This document shows positions 31,781-41,668 of a stretch of DNA of 64,000 nt, in pieces. The translations under genes were made by a program, and so were the position numbers. A model generated the notes under the pieces. It worked only from the letters and a program-made list of their open reading frames with translations, had not been told where the DNA came from and made no database searches. Source of the stretch: Ruminococcus sp. (GTDB lineage: Bacteria > Bacillota > Clostridia > Oscillospirales > Ruminococcaceae); the NCBI GenBank assembly GCA_016288815.1, contig JAEELF010000009.1, positions 36,705 through 100,704 on the forward strand, written 5' to 3'. Positions within the stretch are counted from its first letter, which is position 1. Each line of letters starts with the position of its first letter.

Positions 31781-34414
31781 ATGGGTCTTACTGAAAAAAC
31801 TGCCGCGAGCCGTCTGCGCGAGGAAGGCGCTAACACTATCGGCGAGAGCCGCAAAACAAGTCCGCTCGCTATATTCATCGGGCAGTTCCGCGACGTCATG
31901 GTGATGATACTCCTCGCTGCGACCGGCATTTCCGCGTTTCTCGGCGAGATAACCGATGCTGTGACGATAATCCTCATCGTTCTGCTCAATGCGGTACTCG
32001 GCTTCATTCAGGAGTTCCGCACCGAGCACACACTCGAGTCCCTGCGCGCCATGACCGCTCCCACTGCGAAGTGCTGGCGGGACGGTCAGCTCCGGACTAT
32101 CCCCGCAGAGCGCCTCGTCACGGAGGACGTCATCGAGCTCGAAGCCGGAGACCGCGTCCCCGCGGACTGCGTGATACTCTCCTGCGCGGGGCTGTTCGCG
32201 GACGAATCCATTCTCACAGGCGAATCCGTCGCGGCAGGAAAGACCTCCGGCTCGCCCTCCGAGACCGATAACTCCCTCAACAAGCCCGACGTCGTCTACT
32301 GCGGGACGTCTATAACCAAGGGGACGTGCCGGGCGAAGGTCATCGCGACCGGAAAGCGCACTCAGATGGGGCGTATCTCCGAAATGCTCGCGGATATCGG
32401 GCGCGAGCTCACTCCCCTGCAAAAGCGCCTTGCAGAACTCGGGAGGGTCGTCGCGGTGATATGCATAGCGGTGTGTCTGGCTGTCTTCGCGGCGGGAGTG
32501 CTGCGCGGTGAGGCGGTCTTCGATATGCTCATGACCGGCATAACTATCGCTATCGCGGCGATACCGGAGGGTCTCCCCGCGACCGTGACTATCGCGCTCG
32601 CGCTCGCGGTCAGCCGCATGATGAAGCAGAACGCGCTCGTCAACAAGCTGCACAGCGTCGAGACACTGGGCTGCACGTCCGTCATCTGCTCCGACAAGAC
32701 CGGCACGATCACCGAGAACAAGATGACCGTCACCGAGCTCGCGGCGGTCGGCGCGGACTACCATTTCAGCGGCATGGGCTACCGTATCAGCGGCGCTGTC
32801 ACGCGCGGGAGCGAGGGTATCGCGGTAAATCCTGCCGCGGAGCACACACTCAGTGAGGCACTGCGGTGCGGAGTGCTCTGCTCGACGGCTTCTATCAGCT
32901 CCGGGAAGCCGGTGAAGTCGCGTGCGCGGGGGAATATCTCCGGGAAGGGCGAATGGCAGGTCACCGGCGACCCCACCGAAGCCGCCCTCCTCATCGCTGC
33001 TGCAAAAGCCGGTATCACGCGGGAAAAGCTCGGGGCGGACTATCGCGTGGGGGCTGAGTACCCGTTCGACAGCGAGACGCGCTTCATGGCGGTACACTGC
33101 GAGACTCCGCGCGGCGGGACGATGTTCCTGAAGGGCGCGGCGGAGGTGCTGCTGCCGAGGTGCAGTATGTATCTGTCCGCCGAGGGAGAGGTTCTCCCGA
33201 TGACGGCGGCAGTGCGCAGGAGCATCGAGGAGCGGCTGCTGGAGATGTCCGGCGGCGCACTGCGCGTACTCGCGCTGGCGGAGTGTCAGTCTGACAGGCT
33301 CGAGCCGGAGCGCGGCGGGCTGACCTTCCTTGCGCTCGCGGGAATGCTCGACCCGCCCCGCGAGGAGGCAAAGGTCGCTATACGGAAATGCGCGGGGGCG
33401 TCCGTGCGGACCGTCATGATAACCGGCGACCACAAAAACACCGCCGTAGCGGTCGCGAAAAAAGCCGGTATACTCAGGGGCGGTCTGGCGATGACAGGCG
33501 CGGAGCTCGATGCGCTCTCCGACGGGGAGCTTGACCGCGTAATCGGGAAGTATACCGTGTTCGCGAGGGTCGAGCCTGCCCACAAGCTGCGCATCGTGCG
33601 GAGCTTCAAGCGGCGCGGGGAGATAGTCACCATGACCGGCGACGGCGTGAATGACGCTCCCGCTGTCAAGGAGGCGGACGTCGGCGTGGCTATGGGTCTG
33701 ACCGGGACGGACGTCACCAAGCAGGCGGCGGACGTGATACTCCTCGACGACAACCTCGCGACGCTCGTCGGAGCCGTCGAGCAGGGGCGGTGCGTTTACG
33801 CGAATATCCGCAAGTTCGTGCGGTATCTGCTCTCCTGCAACATCGGCGAGGTGCTCACGATGTTCGCCGGGATACTCATGGGTATGCCCGTGGTGCTGCT
33901 GCCCGTGCAGATACTCCTCGTGAACCTCGTCACGGACGGTCTGCCCGCGGTGGCGCTCGGTCTCGACCCGCCTGACAGCGACTTAATGAGCAGACCGCCG
34001 AGAAAGTCCACGGACGGGTTCTTCTCCGGCGGTCTGATGACGAGGATACTGTTCAGGGGCGTGCTCATCGGGCTGTGTACGCTCGGGTCGTTCAGCGCTG
34101 TTTTGCGCATGAGCGGGAGCCTCGAAGCAGCAAGGACAGGAGCTCTGATAACGCTCGTGGTATCGCAGCTGATACACGTTTTCGAGTGCCGCTCGGAGAC
34201 GAAACCGCTGATAAGGATAAACATTTTCCGCAATCCGCAGCTCGTCGCGGCGGTGCTCATCTCGCTCGGCGTACTCGCGGCAGCAGTTGCTGTCCCGCAG
34301 CTTCAGGCTGTGTTCGGGACGGTAGAGCCCGCTCCGCGGGAACTGCTCACGGCGGTGGGGCTGAGCATGGCTGTACCGGCTGTGAACAGCATCATAGCTC
34401 CAGTCCGAAGCTGA
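31781..34414 (+). CDS. Calcium-type cation-transporting P-type ATPase (P2)
   Basis: The 877-residue pump has the full P-type set: the TGE loop in ILTGESVA, the phosphorylation site CSDKTGT (Asp about 305), TGDP in the nucleotide domain, [10 protein letters not shown], and [30 protein letters not shown] in helix 4 is typical of P2A/P2B calcium pumps. It probably extrudes Ca2+, which fits a calcium-dependent cellulosome only loosely. ATG 31781 follows GAAAGGAAAG. Its last 23 bases overlap the end of the convergent mazF-like gene. Confidence 0.9.
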   Translation: MGLTEKTAASRLREEGANTIGESRKTSPLAIFIGQFRDVMVMILLAATGISAFLGEITDAVTIILIVLLNAVLGFIQEFRTEHTLESLRAMTAPTAKCWRDGQLRTIPAERLVTEDVIELEAGDRVPADCVILSCAGLFADESILTGESVAAGKTSGSPSETDNSLNKPDVVYCGTSITKGTCRAKVIATGKRTQMGRISEMLADIGRELTPLQKRLAELGRVVAVICIAVCLAVFAAGVLRGEAVFDMLMTGITIAIAAIPEGLPATVTIALALAVSRMMKQNALVNKLHSVETLGCTSVICSDKTGTITENKMTVTELAAVGADYHFSGMGYRISGAVTRGSEGIAVNPAAEHTLSEALRCGVLCSTASISSGKPVKSRARGNISGKGEWQVTGDPTEAALLIAAAKAGITREKLGADYRVGAEYPFDSETRFMAVHCETPRGGTMFLKGAAEVLLPRCSMYLSAEGEVLPMTAAVRRSIEERLLEMSGGALRVLALAECQSDRLEPERGGLTFLALAGMLDPPREEAKVAIRKCAGASVRTVMITGDHKNTAVAVAKKAGILRGGLAMTGAELDALSDGELDRVIGKYTVFARVEPAHKLRIVRSFKRRGEIVTMTGDGVNDAPAVKEADVGVAMGLTGTDVTKQAADVILLDDNLATLVGAVEQGRCVYANIRKFVRYLLSCNIGEVLTMFAGILMGMPVVLLPVQILLVNLVTDGLPAVALGLDPPDSDLMSRPPRKSTDGFFSGGLMTRILFRGVLIGLCTLGSFSAVLRMSGSLEAARTGALITLVVSQLIHVFECRSETKPLIRINIFRNPQLVAAVLISLGVLAAAVAVPQLQAVFGTVEPAPRELLTAVGLSMAVPAVNSIIAPVRS

Positions 34415-34739
34415 TAGAAAGGGCGGTATTGACCTTGTTCATGGAGCGGAGGTCAAGCTCGCCCATTTTGTCTTTCAGGCGTTTTTTGTCGATGGTTCGT
34501 ATCTGCTCGAGCAGGACTATGCTGTCCTTGGCAAGTCCGCTCTTGTCAGCCTGCACCTCGATGTGAGTAGGCAGGTGGGTCTTATCCTTCTGGCTGGTTA
34601 TCGCTGCCGCGATGACCGTGGGACTGTGCTTGTTGCCCACGTCGTTCTGCACGATAAGTACCGGTCTTATGCCGCCCTGCTCCGAGCCTACGACGGGGCT
34701 GAGGTCGGCGTAGTATATCTCTCCGCGTTTTACTGGCAT
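34392..34739 (-). CDS. ndoA: Type II toxin endoribonuclease MazF/NdoA
   Basis: The 115-residue protein matches the MazF/PemK family: [69 protein letters not shown] and LSISFGLEL. It cleaves mRNA at short U/A-containing sites. ATG 34739 follows GGAGACAG. In many Bacillota the antitoxin lies immediately upstream, but here the 305 bases upstream contain no antitoxin frame. Confidence 0.9.
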   Translation of the reverse strand: MPVKRGEIYYADLSPVVGSEQGGIRPVLIVQNDVGNKHSPTVIAAAITSQKDKTHLPTHIEVQADKSGLAKDSIVLLEQIRTIDKKRLKDKMGELDLRSMNKVNTALSISFGLEL

Positions 34740-34775
34740 ATCATCTGTCTCCGTTTTCCTGGATTTGATCTGATC

Positions 34776-34800
34776 GATGTACCGACCGAATCGGTACATC
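34776..34800. promoter_or_regulatory. Ten-base-arm inverted repeat upstream of ndoA
   Basis: GATGTACCGA, spacer CCGAA and TCGGTACATC form a perfect 25-base dyad, 37 bases upstream of the ndoA ATG. It is a good candidate operator. Confidence 0.55.
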
Positions 34801-34978
34801 AGTATTATTGACCATGCGCCGGAAATTATGCGCAGGCTGTTACATTGTATGCGCAGAAAAAACAGTTGGTGCCGGGGACAGTCCCGCCGAAAACCATGCA
34901 GATTGCATAACAAATCAAAATCCCTATTGTGGAAAACGCAGAAATTCACATTTTTTATATTTTTCTCCGCTTATGCGC

Positions 34979-35007
34979 TTGAATTATGTGCATAATGTGA
35001 GTATAAT
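34979..35007 (+). promoter_or_regulatory. Promoter of the cytidylate-kinase-like gene
   Basis: TTGAAT, a 17-base spacer and TATAAT lie 37 bases upstream of ATG 35045. Confidence 0.75.
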
Positions 35008-35044
35008 TATACTTATGATACAAATCCAGAAACGGGGGCTTACG

Positions 35045-35668
35045 ATGAAAAAATCCATTATCACGATCGAACGGCAGTACGGCAGCGGCGGCAGCATTAT
35101 CGGAAAGCTCGCCGCGGAAAAGCTCGGCGTCAATTTCTACAACCGCCAGATACTCGAAATGGCTGCGGAACGCTGCGGCATAGCTCCAGAGTATCTCGAA
35201 TCCGCCGAGGAGAACGTCCCCACGAGCTTCCTTTATTCGCTCCTGCTGTCAGCGAATCCCGCTCATACTATGGAGGACAACCTCCCGCTCTCCGACAAGG
35301 TCTTCCTCATGGAGAGCCGCATAATCACCGAAATATCCGAGCGTGAACCGAGCTTCGTCCTCGCAGGGCGCTGCGGAAACTATATCCTCGAGGAGAAGGG
35401 CTGCTTCAGCGTGTTCATCTGTGCGCCCACCGACTACCGCGTGAAGCGTGCCGTCAATGAGTACGGTATCCCGCAGAACAAGGCGGAGTCCATTCTCAAG
35501 AAGTCCGATAAGCGCCGCGAGACATTCTATAACGTCAACACCGGGCGCTCGTGGCAGGACAAAGATCAGTACGCCCTCTGTCTCAACAGTGCCGAGCTCG
35601 GGGACGAGCTGTGCGCGGAGCTGATAGTACGTGCGTTCAAGGAGTACAATCAGCGGTTTGCGGAGTGA
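35045..35668 (+). CDS. Cytidylate-kinase-like family protein
   Basis: The 207-residue protein opens KSIITIERQYGSGGSIIGK, the P-loop variant GSGG(S/R)xxG of the cytidylate-kinase-like family. It then has NFYNRQILEMAAE, FVLAGRCGNYIL, FICAPTDYRVKRA and SDKRRETFYNVNTGRSW. True CMP kinases have GPxGxGKS, so the substrate may differ. It stands alone between its promoter and a strong terminator. Confidence 0.85.
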   Translation: MKKSIITIERQYGSGGSIIGKLAAEKLGVNFYNRQILEMAAERCGIAPEYLESAEENVPTSFLYSLLLSANPAHTMEDNLPLSDKVFLMESRIITEISEREPSFVLAGRCGNYILEEKGCFSVFICAPTDYRVKRAVNEYGIPQNKAESILKKSDKRRETFYNVNTGRSWQDKDQYALCLNSAELGDELCAELIVRAFKEYNQRFAE

Positions 35669-35693
35669 AAGCAGTCCGGACCCCATATGTCAA

Positions 35694-35742
35694 CAAAAAC
35701 GCCATAGCGTCCCGCTTCGGGATACTATGGCGTTAGTTTTAT
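35694..35742. terminator. Bidirectional terminator
   Basis: AACGCCATAG and CTATGGCGTT flank an inner TCCC/GGGA stem, with T-rich flanks both ways. Confidence 0.85.
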
Positions 35743-35754
35743 TCAGTGCGCTTA

Positions 35755-38382
35755 TCACGTTCCGTCGAACACGTAGATGAACTTCACGCTGCCCTCCATG
35801 TCATCGGAGATACCGGAGTAGCTGTTGTACTCCTGCGAAGCCTCGCGGACTGCCCTGAACCTGTCGGTCAGTGCCGGGAGCTGCTCGTCGATAGCGCCGG
35901 TGATCTTCGCGATGCCTTCATCGTGGAAGGTCATCATGCCGTCGTTGAGCTCCTGTGCGCCGTCCTTGAGCTGTGTGATACCGTCAACGAGAGCTGTGCT
36001 GCCGGTCTTCAGTGTATCAACGCCGCCCCAGAGTGCTGCTGCACCGTCAGAGAGCGAGGACGCTCCTGCCGAGAGCTTCAGTGTGGACTGATAGAGGGTG
36101 TCAGTTCCGCCGTACAGCGCTGTACTGCCCGTGAGGAGCTGTGCAAGTCCCTGATCGAGACTCTGTGCGCCGCCGAAGAGCTGTCCGATACCGTCGTTCA
36201 GACTGAGCGAGCCCGTGCGGAGCTGTGCGAGCCCGGAGTTGAGGTCTACCGCGCCCGTCGAGAGCTGTCCCAGACCGCTGTTGAGCGCGCCGGAGCCCGC
36301 TGTGAGCTGTCCGAGACCCGCCGAAAGCTGACTGAGACCGTTGATGAAGCTGCCGCTGCCGTCCGCGAGAGTACCGATTCCTGCGTTGAGCTGTGCCGCA
36401 CCAACGGAGAGCTCCTGTGCACCTGCTGCGAGCATGGCGGTCGAGCCGGAGAGCTGTCCCGCGCCGTCTGCAAGGGACTTTCCGCCCTCGTCGAGAGTCG
36501 TCAGACCCTGTGTGAGTGCTGCTGCTCCGGTCTGTGCAGTGCCAAGGCCTTCACTGAGCTGTCCGAGTCCTGCATTCAAGCTGTCCGCACCGGTCTGGAG
36601 TGCTGCTGCACCTGCACCGAGCTGTCCGTCGGACTTCATCGCTGCAGAGACCTGCTTCTGGGCTTCGATGGTCTGCTGGAGAGTTCCCGCTGCCACTGCG
36701 AGCTCCTCCGAGGGGGACTGTGCGTAGAGTGCCTGCAAAGCCGCGAGAGCCTGCTCGTTCGCGGCGATAGTCGTATCGAGAGACTCGCCCGCTGACGTGA
36801 GTCCGCCGCTGAGTGCCGCCGCTCCGTCAGAGATCTGAGTCGAGCCTGCATACAGAGCGTCTGCACCGGTCTTTGCGGAATCTATGCCGACCGCGAGTGC
36901 GTCTGCACCGTCCTTCGCGGAGGTTATCCCGGCAGAGAGCTCATCTGCGCCGGATCTGAGGGAAGCTGCGCCGGAGTCAAGGGCGTCCGCGCCCTCTGCA
37001 AGCTGTGATGCTCCGCTGCTGACCTGTGCTCCGCCGTCCATGAGAGCGCCTGCTCCCTCGCTGAGAGCCTGTGCTCCCTCAGAGAGCTGCGCCGCGCCTT
37101 CGCTGACCTGAGCAAGTCCGCTGTCGAGCGCGTCAGAGCCGGTTTTTGCCTGATCTATCCCAGTACTGAGGGCAGCAGCGCCGTCCGCCGCCTGACCGAT
37201 ACCGTCAGTGAGCTGCGCTGAACCGCTGCTGACCTGCGTGAAGCCGCCCACCAGCTTCGCGGAGCCGTCCTTTGCCGACTGCACGCCGCCGCTGAGCTTG
37301 CCTGTGGAATCACTGAGAGTCTTTGCGCCGTCTGCGAGCGCGGAAGCGCCTGTGCTGAGCTCTGCTGCGCCGTTTTTCAGCGTGAGGGAGCCGTCGAGGA
37401 GCTTGTCGATACCGTCGGTGAGATCGCCGGTGCCGTCGGAGAGCGCGCATATACCGTCGTACAGCGCGGCAGTTCCGTCGAGGAGCTGGTCTGCGCCGTC
37501 GCTGAGCTCGTTCAGCTTGTCGGTGAGCTCGCTGAAGTCAAGGTCGCCGTCGAGACCGAGCTGCGAGAATATCTCGTTGGAAACGACCGTAACGGAGCTG
37601 TTCATCTCGAAGCCGGTGACGTCAGCTGTTATCTCAAAGGTGTCAGGGAGGGAAACGTCCAGTCCCTCAATATCGCCGAGGGCAAGGCTGTCGTTAAGGC
37701 CCGGGAAAGCTATGCCCACAACGATGAGCTTCTCGCCGTCGGATACTACCTTGCCGTTTGTAACGTCAACGTTCGTGAACTTGTCTGTACTGAGCACGGC
37801 TGCGCTCGCTGCCATGAACGGGACGTAGATGTCGGTGTCCTCGCCGTTTATCTTCTTCGTGACCTTCTGGCGATTCTCGTATGTCCAGCGGATAGTTACC
37901 TTTCCGCTCTTTCCCTTGAGCTCGGCGGGAGATATCTCCCTGCCGTCAAGGAAGTACGTTACAGTAACGCCCACGGGGAGCTCCTTTGTGGAGGTGCCCT
38001 TGTAGTAGATGTCGCTGCCGTTCGCTGCCCAGTCAAGAGTGCTGCCGGACTGCGCGAAGCTCTCGTAGCCCTTGACGTTCTCGATGCCGGAGAGCGTGGA
38101 GACGTCACTCAGGGAGGTCAGTGCGCCGGTATTTTTCAGCCAGTCGCTGACGATTATGTTCTTCACGGAGGAGTCGTTACTGCACATAACGTACACCGTC
38201 TCGTCCTTGAACGCTGCGCCGTCCTCGGCGGTGCGTGAGGCTGCGGGAGCAGGGGTCCCTGCCTCTGCGGGAAGCTCTGCCGACTCCTTGTCAGCGGTCT
38301 TGGCGTATGCTATCGAACCCGTCGCTCCTGCTGAGAGAACAACGGCTGTAATGCTTGCTATCACTTTTCTGTAGTTTTTCAT
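35755..38382 (-). CDS. Secreted glycine-heptad repeat protein related to the YhgE/Pip N-terminal region
   Basis: The 875-residue product has a signal peptide (1-27), a globular region (about 50-290; VTYFLDGREISPAELKGKSG, IRWTYENRQKV), then about 500 residues of a repeating Gly-x-x-x-Leu-x-x/-x-Gly pattern (LSDGADQLLDG, LAEGADALDSG, LSAGLGQLTAG). One non-repeating helical insert lies near 530-580. Seven-residue Gly/Leu repeats like these occur in YhgE/Pip and MMPL-linked proteins and are expected to form an extended coil. Unlike YhgE it lacks C-terminal membrane helices. It follows the MMPL gene by 74 bases and should be its extracytoplasmic partner. Confidence 0.8.
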   Translation of the reverse strand: MKNYRKVIASITAVVLSAGATGSIAYAKTADKESAELPAEAGTPAPAASRTAEDGAAFKDETVYVMCSNDSSVKNIIVSDWLKNTGALTSLSDVSTLSGIENVKGYESFAQSGSTLDWAANGSDIYYKGTSTKELPVGVTVTYFLDGREISPAELKGKSGKVTIRWTYENRQKVTKKINGEDTDIYVPFMAASAAVLSTDKFTNVDVTNGKVVSDGEKLIVVGIAFPGLNDSLALGDIEGLDVSLPDTFEITADVTGFEMNSSVTVVSNEIFSQLGLDGDLDFSELTDKLNELSDGADQLLDGTAALYDGICALSDGTGDLTDGIDKLLDGSLTLKNGAAELSTGASALADGAKTLSDSTGKLSGGVQSAKDGSAKLVGGFTQVSSGSAQLTDGIGQAADGAAALSTGIDQAKTGSDALDSGLAQVSEGAAQLSEGAQALSEGAGALMDGGAQVSSGASQLAEGADALDSGAASLRSGADELSAGITSAKDGADALAVGIDSAKTGADALYAGSTQISDGAAALSGGLTSAGESLDTTIAANEQALAALQALYAQSPSEELAVAAGTLQQTIEAQKQVSAAMKSDGQLGAGAAALQTGADSLNAGLGQLSEGLGTAQTGAAALTQGLTTLDEGGKSLADGAGQLSGSTAMLAAGAQELSVGAAQLNAGIGTLADGSGSFINGLSQLSAGLGQLTAGSGALNSGLGQLSTGAVDLNSGLAQLRTGSLSLNDGIGQLFGGAQSLDQGLAQLLTGSTALYGGTDTLYQSTLKLSAGASSLSDGAAALWGGVDTLKTGSTALVDGITQLKDGAQELNDGMMTFHDEGIAKITGAIDEQLPALTDRFRAVREASQEYNSYSGISDDMEGSVKFIYVFDGT

Positions 38383-38456
38383 ATAGATCGCTCCTTTCAG
38401 ATAATGCGTGATCGCGGAACTGTTTTCGTGCGGACGTAACGTTCGCCCGCGTTATG

Positions 38457-40571
38457 TCAGTGATGTCCGAGCAGGATCTTCAGCTTCGGACGATCGTGTG
38501 TGCCGTCCTTGGGAAGAAATCCCGCGCTCGTCCTGCATATCACCTTGTCGAATACCATGAACATCGACGGCAGGACTGTTATTACTGTTACCATTGAGAT
38601 GAGCGCGCCGCGTGCCAGAAGCATACACAGCGAGGAGATCATTCCGATGTCGGAGTAGACCGCAACGCCGATAGTCGCTGCAAAGAAGCCCAGTGCCGAG
38701 GTGATTATTGACTTTATCGAAGTGCTCAGCGAAATGCTTACAGACTCCTTTTTGTCCTTGCCGGAGCTGCGCTCTGTTCTATATCTTGTCGTCATAAGTA
38801 TCGCGTAGTCAACGGTCGCGCCGAGCTGTATAGTTCCGATGACCACTGACGCGATGAACGGGAGAGATGTCCCGGTGTAGTACGCTGTGCCGAGGTTTAT
38901 CATTATCGCCAGCTCGATAACTGCCACGAGTATCACGGGGAGCGTCACCGACTTGAAGGTGAGCGCGATTATCATGAACACAACTGCTATCGAGAGTATG
39001 CTGACTACTGCGAAGTCGTGGTCAGTTATCTCGATGAGGTCCTTGGTCGCGGGAGCCTCGCCGATGAGCATTGCGCCCGAATCATAGCGGCTGACGATGT
39101 CGTTTATCTTAACGACCTGTGCGTTCACCTCGTCCGAGGCTACCTTGTACTCGGAGCCTATCATCATGAGCTGCCATTTGTCGCTCTTGAGGACACTCTT
39201 GACGGAGTCCGGTATCACTTCCTCCGGTATCGCCGAGCCGACGAGTGAATTGAAGCCCAGTGTGAACTGCACGCCGTCAACGTCTTCGATGTCGCTGAGC
39301 ATCTTATTCGCGTCCTTTGCGGACATCGACGAATCCACGAGCAGCAGGTGGGTGCTGTTCATTCCGAATTCGTCCTCGAGCTTTGCGTTAGCGACTACGC
39401 TCTCGAGGTCACGCGGAAGAGTGCTGTCGAGGTTGTAGTACACATCGTAGTTCTTGTAGCCGTAGACTGCCGGTATCAGGAGGACTATCGCCGCCGTCAT
39501 GAACAGTCCGGAGTGCTTTACTATGAATGAGGAGACCCTGCTGAACGCCGGCATGAAGTCTCTGTGGGAGGTCCTTGCGATAGCCTTGTCGAAAATGAGA
39601 ATCATCGCGGGGAGGACTGTTACGCAGGCGATAACGCCTAAAACTACGCCCTTCGCCATTACTATGCCAAGGTCAAGTCCGAGAGTGAAGCTCATGAAGC
39701 ACATTGCGAGGAAGCCTGCAACGGTCGTGAACGAGCTGCTGACCACGGATGTTATCGTGCTCGCGATAGCGTGCGCCATTGCTTCGCCGCGGTCGTCGGG
39801 GTACTCAATGAGCTGTTCCTTGTAGCTGTGCCATAGGAATATGGAGTAGTCCATAGTCACGCCGAGCTGGAGCACCAGCGCGAGCGCCTGTGTTATGAAG
39901 GATATCTCGCCGAAGAAGAAGTTCGTGCCGAGGTTCCATACCACTGCAAAGCCTATGCTCAGCATGAAGAACAGCGGTACAAGGAATGAATCAACTGCTA
40001 TCACGAGCACTATGCAGGTGAGTATCACGGCGATTATCGCGTACATTATAGTCTCGCTGTCGGCGAGGTGCTTCATGTCGGCGGTTATCGCGGACATTCC
40101 GCTGATGAAGCATTGCTTCGAGGTAATGCTCCTCATCTCGTCTATCGCGGCGAGGGTGGAATCAGCGGAGGTGGTGTCCTCGAAGAACACTGCCATGAGG
40201 GTGGTGTCGCCCTTATTGAAGAAATCGTATATGTTATCGGGAAGTATCTCCTTGGGTATGGTGAGGTCTGTCATCGACTGGTAGCAGACCACATCTGCCA
40301 CGCCGTCTACCTCCGATAACTTGTCTGCGGTGGCGGCGACCTCCTTGTCGCTCATGCCATCGACCATTACAAACGAGAATCCGCCCTTCCCGAAGTCGTC
40401 CTTTAGGATATCCTGCCCGACCATCGTGTTTATGTCCTTGGGCAGATACGAGAGGATATCGTAGTTGACTCTCGTGTTTAGGTAGCCGATACCTGCGGGT
40501 ATCATCAGCAGAACACCGAGGATAAGTATTAGCGCTCTGTGCCTGACTATCCATTCACCGAACCTTGTCAT
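38457..40571 (-). CDS. MMPL/RND-family transporter
   Basis: The 704-residue protein has the duplicated RND/MMPL layout: a helix (VRHRALILILGVLLMIP), an extracytoplasmic loop, five to six helices with LQLGVTMDYSIFLWHSY, then a second copy (HSGLFMTAAIVLLIPAV) ending with IQLGATVDYAILMTTRYRTE. The (G)xTxDY motifs sit in the central helices that conduct protons. Family members export lipids or hydrophobic compounds. The repeat protein downstream and the divergent TetR regulator form one locus with it. ATG 40571 follows GAAAGGA. Confidence 0.9.
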   Translation of the reverse strand: MTRFGEWIVRHRALILILGVLLMIPAGIGYLNTRVNYDILSYLPKDINTMVGQDILKDDFGKGGFSFVMVDGMSDKEVAATADKLSEVDGVADVVCYQSMTDLTIPKEILPDNIYDFFNKGDTTLMAVFFEDTTSADSTLAAIDEMRSITSKQCFISGMSAITADMKHLADSETIMYAIIAVILTCIVLVIAVDSFLVPLFFMLSIGFAVVWNLGTNFFFGEISFITQALALVLQLGVTMDYSIFLWHSYKEQLIEYPDDRGEAMAHAIASTITSVVSSSFTTVAGFLAMCFMSFTLGLDLGIVMAKGVVLGVIACVTVLPAMILIFDKAIARTSHRDFMPAFSRVSSFIVKHSGLFMTAAIVLLIPAVYGYKNYDVYYNLDSTLPRDLESVVANAKLEDEFGMNSTHLLLVDSSMSAKDANKMLSDIEDVDGVQFTLGFNSLVGSAIPEEVIPDSVKSVLKSDKWQLMMIGSEYKVASDEVNAQVVKINDIVSRYDSGAMLIGEAPATKDLIEITDHDFAVVSILSIAVVFMIIALTFKSVTLPVILVAVIELAIMINLGTAYYTGTSLPFIASVVIGTIQLGATVDYAILMTTRYRTERSSGKDKKESVSISLSTSIKSIITSALGFFAATIGVAVYSDIGMISSLCMLLARGALISMVTVITVLPSMFMVFDKVICRTSAGFLPKDGTHDRPKLKILLGHH

Positions 40572-40600
40572 AGGATCATTCCTTTCTGTGTTTTTTATAT

Positions 40601-40629
40601 AGTATATTCCAAAAATGACCGATAGTCAA
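40601..40629 (-). promoter_or_regulatory. Promoter of the MMPL operon
   Basis: TTGACT, a 17-base spacer and TATACT are read on the minus strand. The -35 hexamer lies inside the operator copy at 40616-40628. Confidence 0.8.
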
Positions 40630-40714
40630 TATCTTTCACGAAGAAAAATGACTTATGGTCACAATTTTGTATAGCTGCACAAATTCGCCCGCGATCATCT
40701 GTGACCATTGGTCA
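40616..40714. promoter_or_regulatory. Three TetR-type operators TGAC-N5-GTCA
   Basis: TGACCGATAGTCA (40616-40628), TGACTTATGGTCA (40649-40661) and TGACCATTGGTCA (40702-40714) share a 13-base dyad. Their starts are 33 and 53 bases apart, close to whole helical turns. The first covers the -35 of the MMPL promoter; the third lies just upstream of the tetR promoter. Confidence 0.82.
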
Positions 40715-40725
40715 TTTATACCTTC

Positions 40726-40754
40726 TTGACAGTCACCGTTTTATCATATATAAT
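40726..40754 (+). promoter_or_regulatory. Promoter of the tetR-family gene
   Basis: TTGACA, a 17-base spacer and TATAAT are a perfect consensus pair, 42 bases upstream of ATG 40797. Confidence 0.88.
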
Positions 40755-40796
40755 GGTTTATGACAGAACATCTCTCGCAAAAAGGAGTATGATACA

Positions 40797-41405
40797 ATGG
40801 GCAAAGTCGACGCCAACAAGCAGCAGAAGGAATCCTCCCTCCTGCGCACTGCCTTTGAGTTCTTCACCACCAAGGGCTTCAGCAAGACATCTATCGCTGA
40901 CATCGTCGGCAGGGCAGGAGTCGCCAAAGGTACGTTCTACCTCTACTTCAAGGATAAATACGATATCCGCAACAGGCTCGTCGCGCATAAGTCCAGCCAG
41001 CTCTTCCGCAGCGCACTCAACAGTCTCGGCGCGCAGTCATCGGAGCTTTCCTTCGAGGATAAGTTCATCAGGCTCATCGACAATATCGTTGACCAGCTCG
41101 ACGAGGACAAGTCCCTCCTCACGTTCATCTCCAAGAACCTCAGCTGGGGCGTGTTCAAGTCAGCGATAACCTCACCCGTCAACGCTGACGACATCAACTT
41201 CTCCGATGTTTACGATTCTATGCTCGCAGAGGCGCCGTGCAGCTTCCGCGACCCCGAGATAATGATGTTCATGATAATCGAGCTCGTGTCCTCGACCTGC
41301 TATTCGGCGATACTATACAGCGAGCCGTGCTCACTCAGCGAGCTCAAGCCCTATCTCTACGACACTATCCGCATGATGATAAAGCAGCACGTTATCAAGG
41401 AATAA
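40797..41405 (+). CDS. TetR/AcrR-family repressor of the MMPL locus
   Basis: The 202-residue protein has a TetR DNA-binding domain at residues about 12-60: LLRTAFEFFTTKGFSKTSIA, DIVGRAGVAKGTFYLYFKDK. The ligand-binding half is unremarkable. It is transcribed divergently from the MMPL operon, with three matching dyads in the shared region, so autoregulation and repression of the exporter are expected. The inducer is unknown. The start follows AAAAAGGAG. Confidence 0.92.
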   Translation: MGKVDANKQQKESSLLRTAFEFFTTKGFSKTSIADIVGRAGVAKGTFYLYFKDKYDIRNRLVAHKSSQLFRSALNSLGAQSSELSFEDKFIRLIDNIVDQLDEDKSLLTFISKNLSWGVFKSAITSPVNADDINFSDVYDSMLAEAPCSFRDPEIMMFMIIELVSSTCYSAILYSEPCSLSELKPYLYDTIRMMIKQHVIKE

Positions 41406-41431
41406 AAAACCGCCCTATGGGCGGTTTTTTT
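41404..41431 (+). terminator. Terminator of the tetR-family gene
   Basis: AAAAACCGCCC and GGGCGGTTTTTTT pair around TAT, overlapping the stop codon. Confidence 0.88.
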
Positions 41432-41603
41432 GTGTCCGGCGTTGCGCAGTGGCGCCGTCCATGGTACGGCCGTTTTCTGCACTCTTGGTGCAATATCGTT
41501 ATAATCACGATAATTGTTGTGCAAAATTGTACTAAAAAATTATCCACTCACTGTGCCAAATCGCCAAATCATTTGGGATAAAGTATAAATTTAATGTTTG
41601 ATA

Positions 41604-41632
41604 TTGACATTCAGGGGATTTTGTGATAAATT
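41604..41632 (+). promoter_or_regulatory. Promoter of the GH5-dockerin gene
   Basis: TTGACA, a 17-base spacer and TAAATT lie 36 bases upstream of ATG 41669. Confidence 0.78.
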
Positions 41633-41668
41633 AAAGTTACCATAATATTTTAAGGAGTTTGATAACCT

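Larger units (their letters stand above)
34740..35044. other. Divergent promoter region of ndoA and the kinase gene
   Basis: This 305-base gap contains a long dyad at 34776-34800 and the kinase promoter. No antitoxin-like frame with a ribosome-binding site was found on either strand. Confidence 0.6.

Noticed and set aside
31688..33583. 631-codon open frame antisense to the P-type ATPase
   Set aside because: The plus-strand ATPase has every expected motif; this frame is an Arg/His-rich artefact of high GC.
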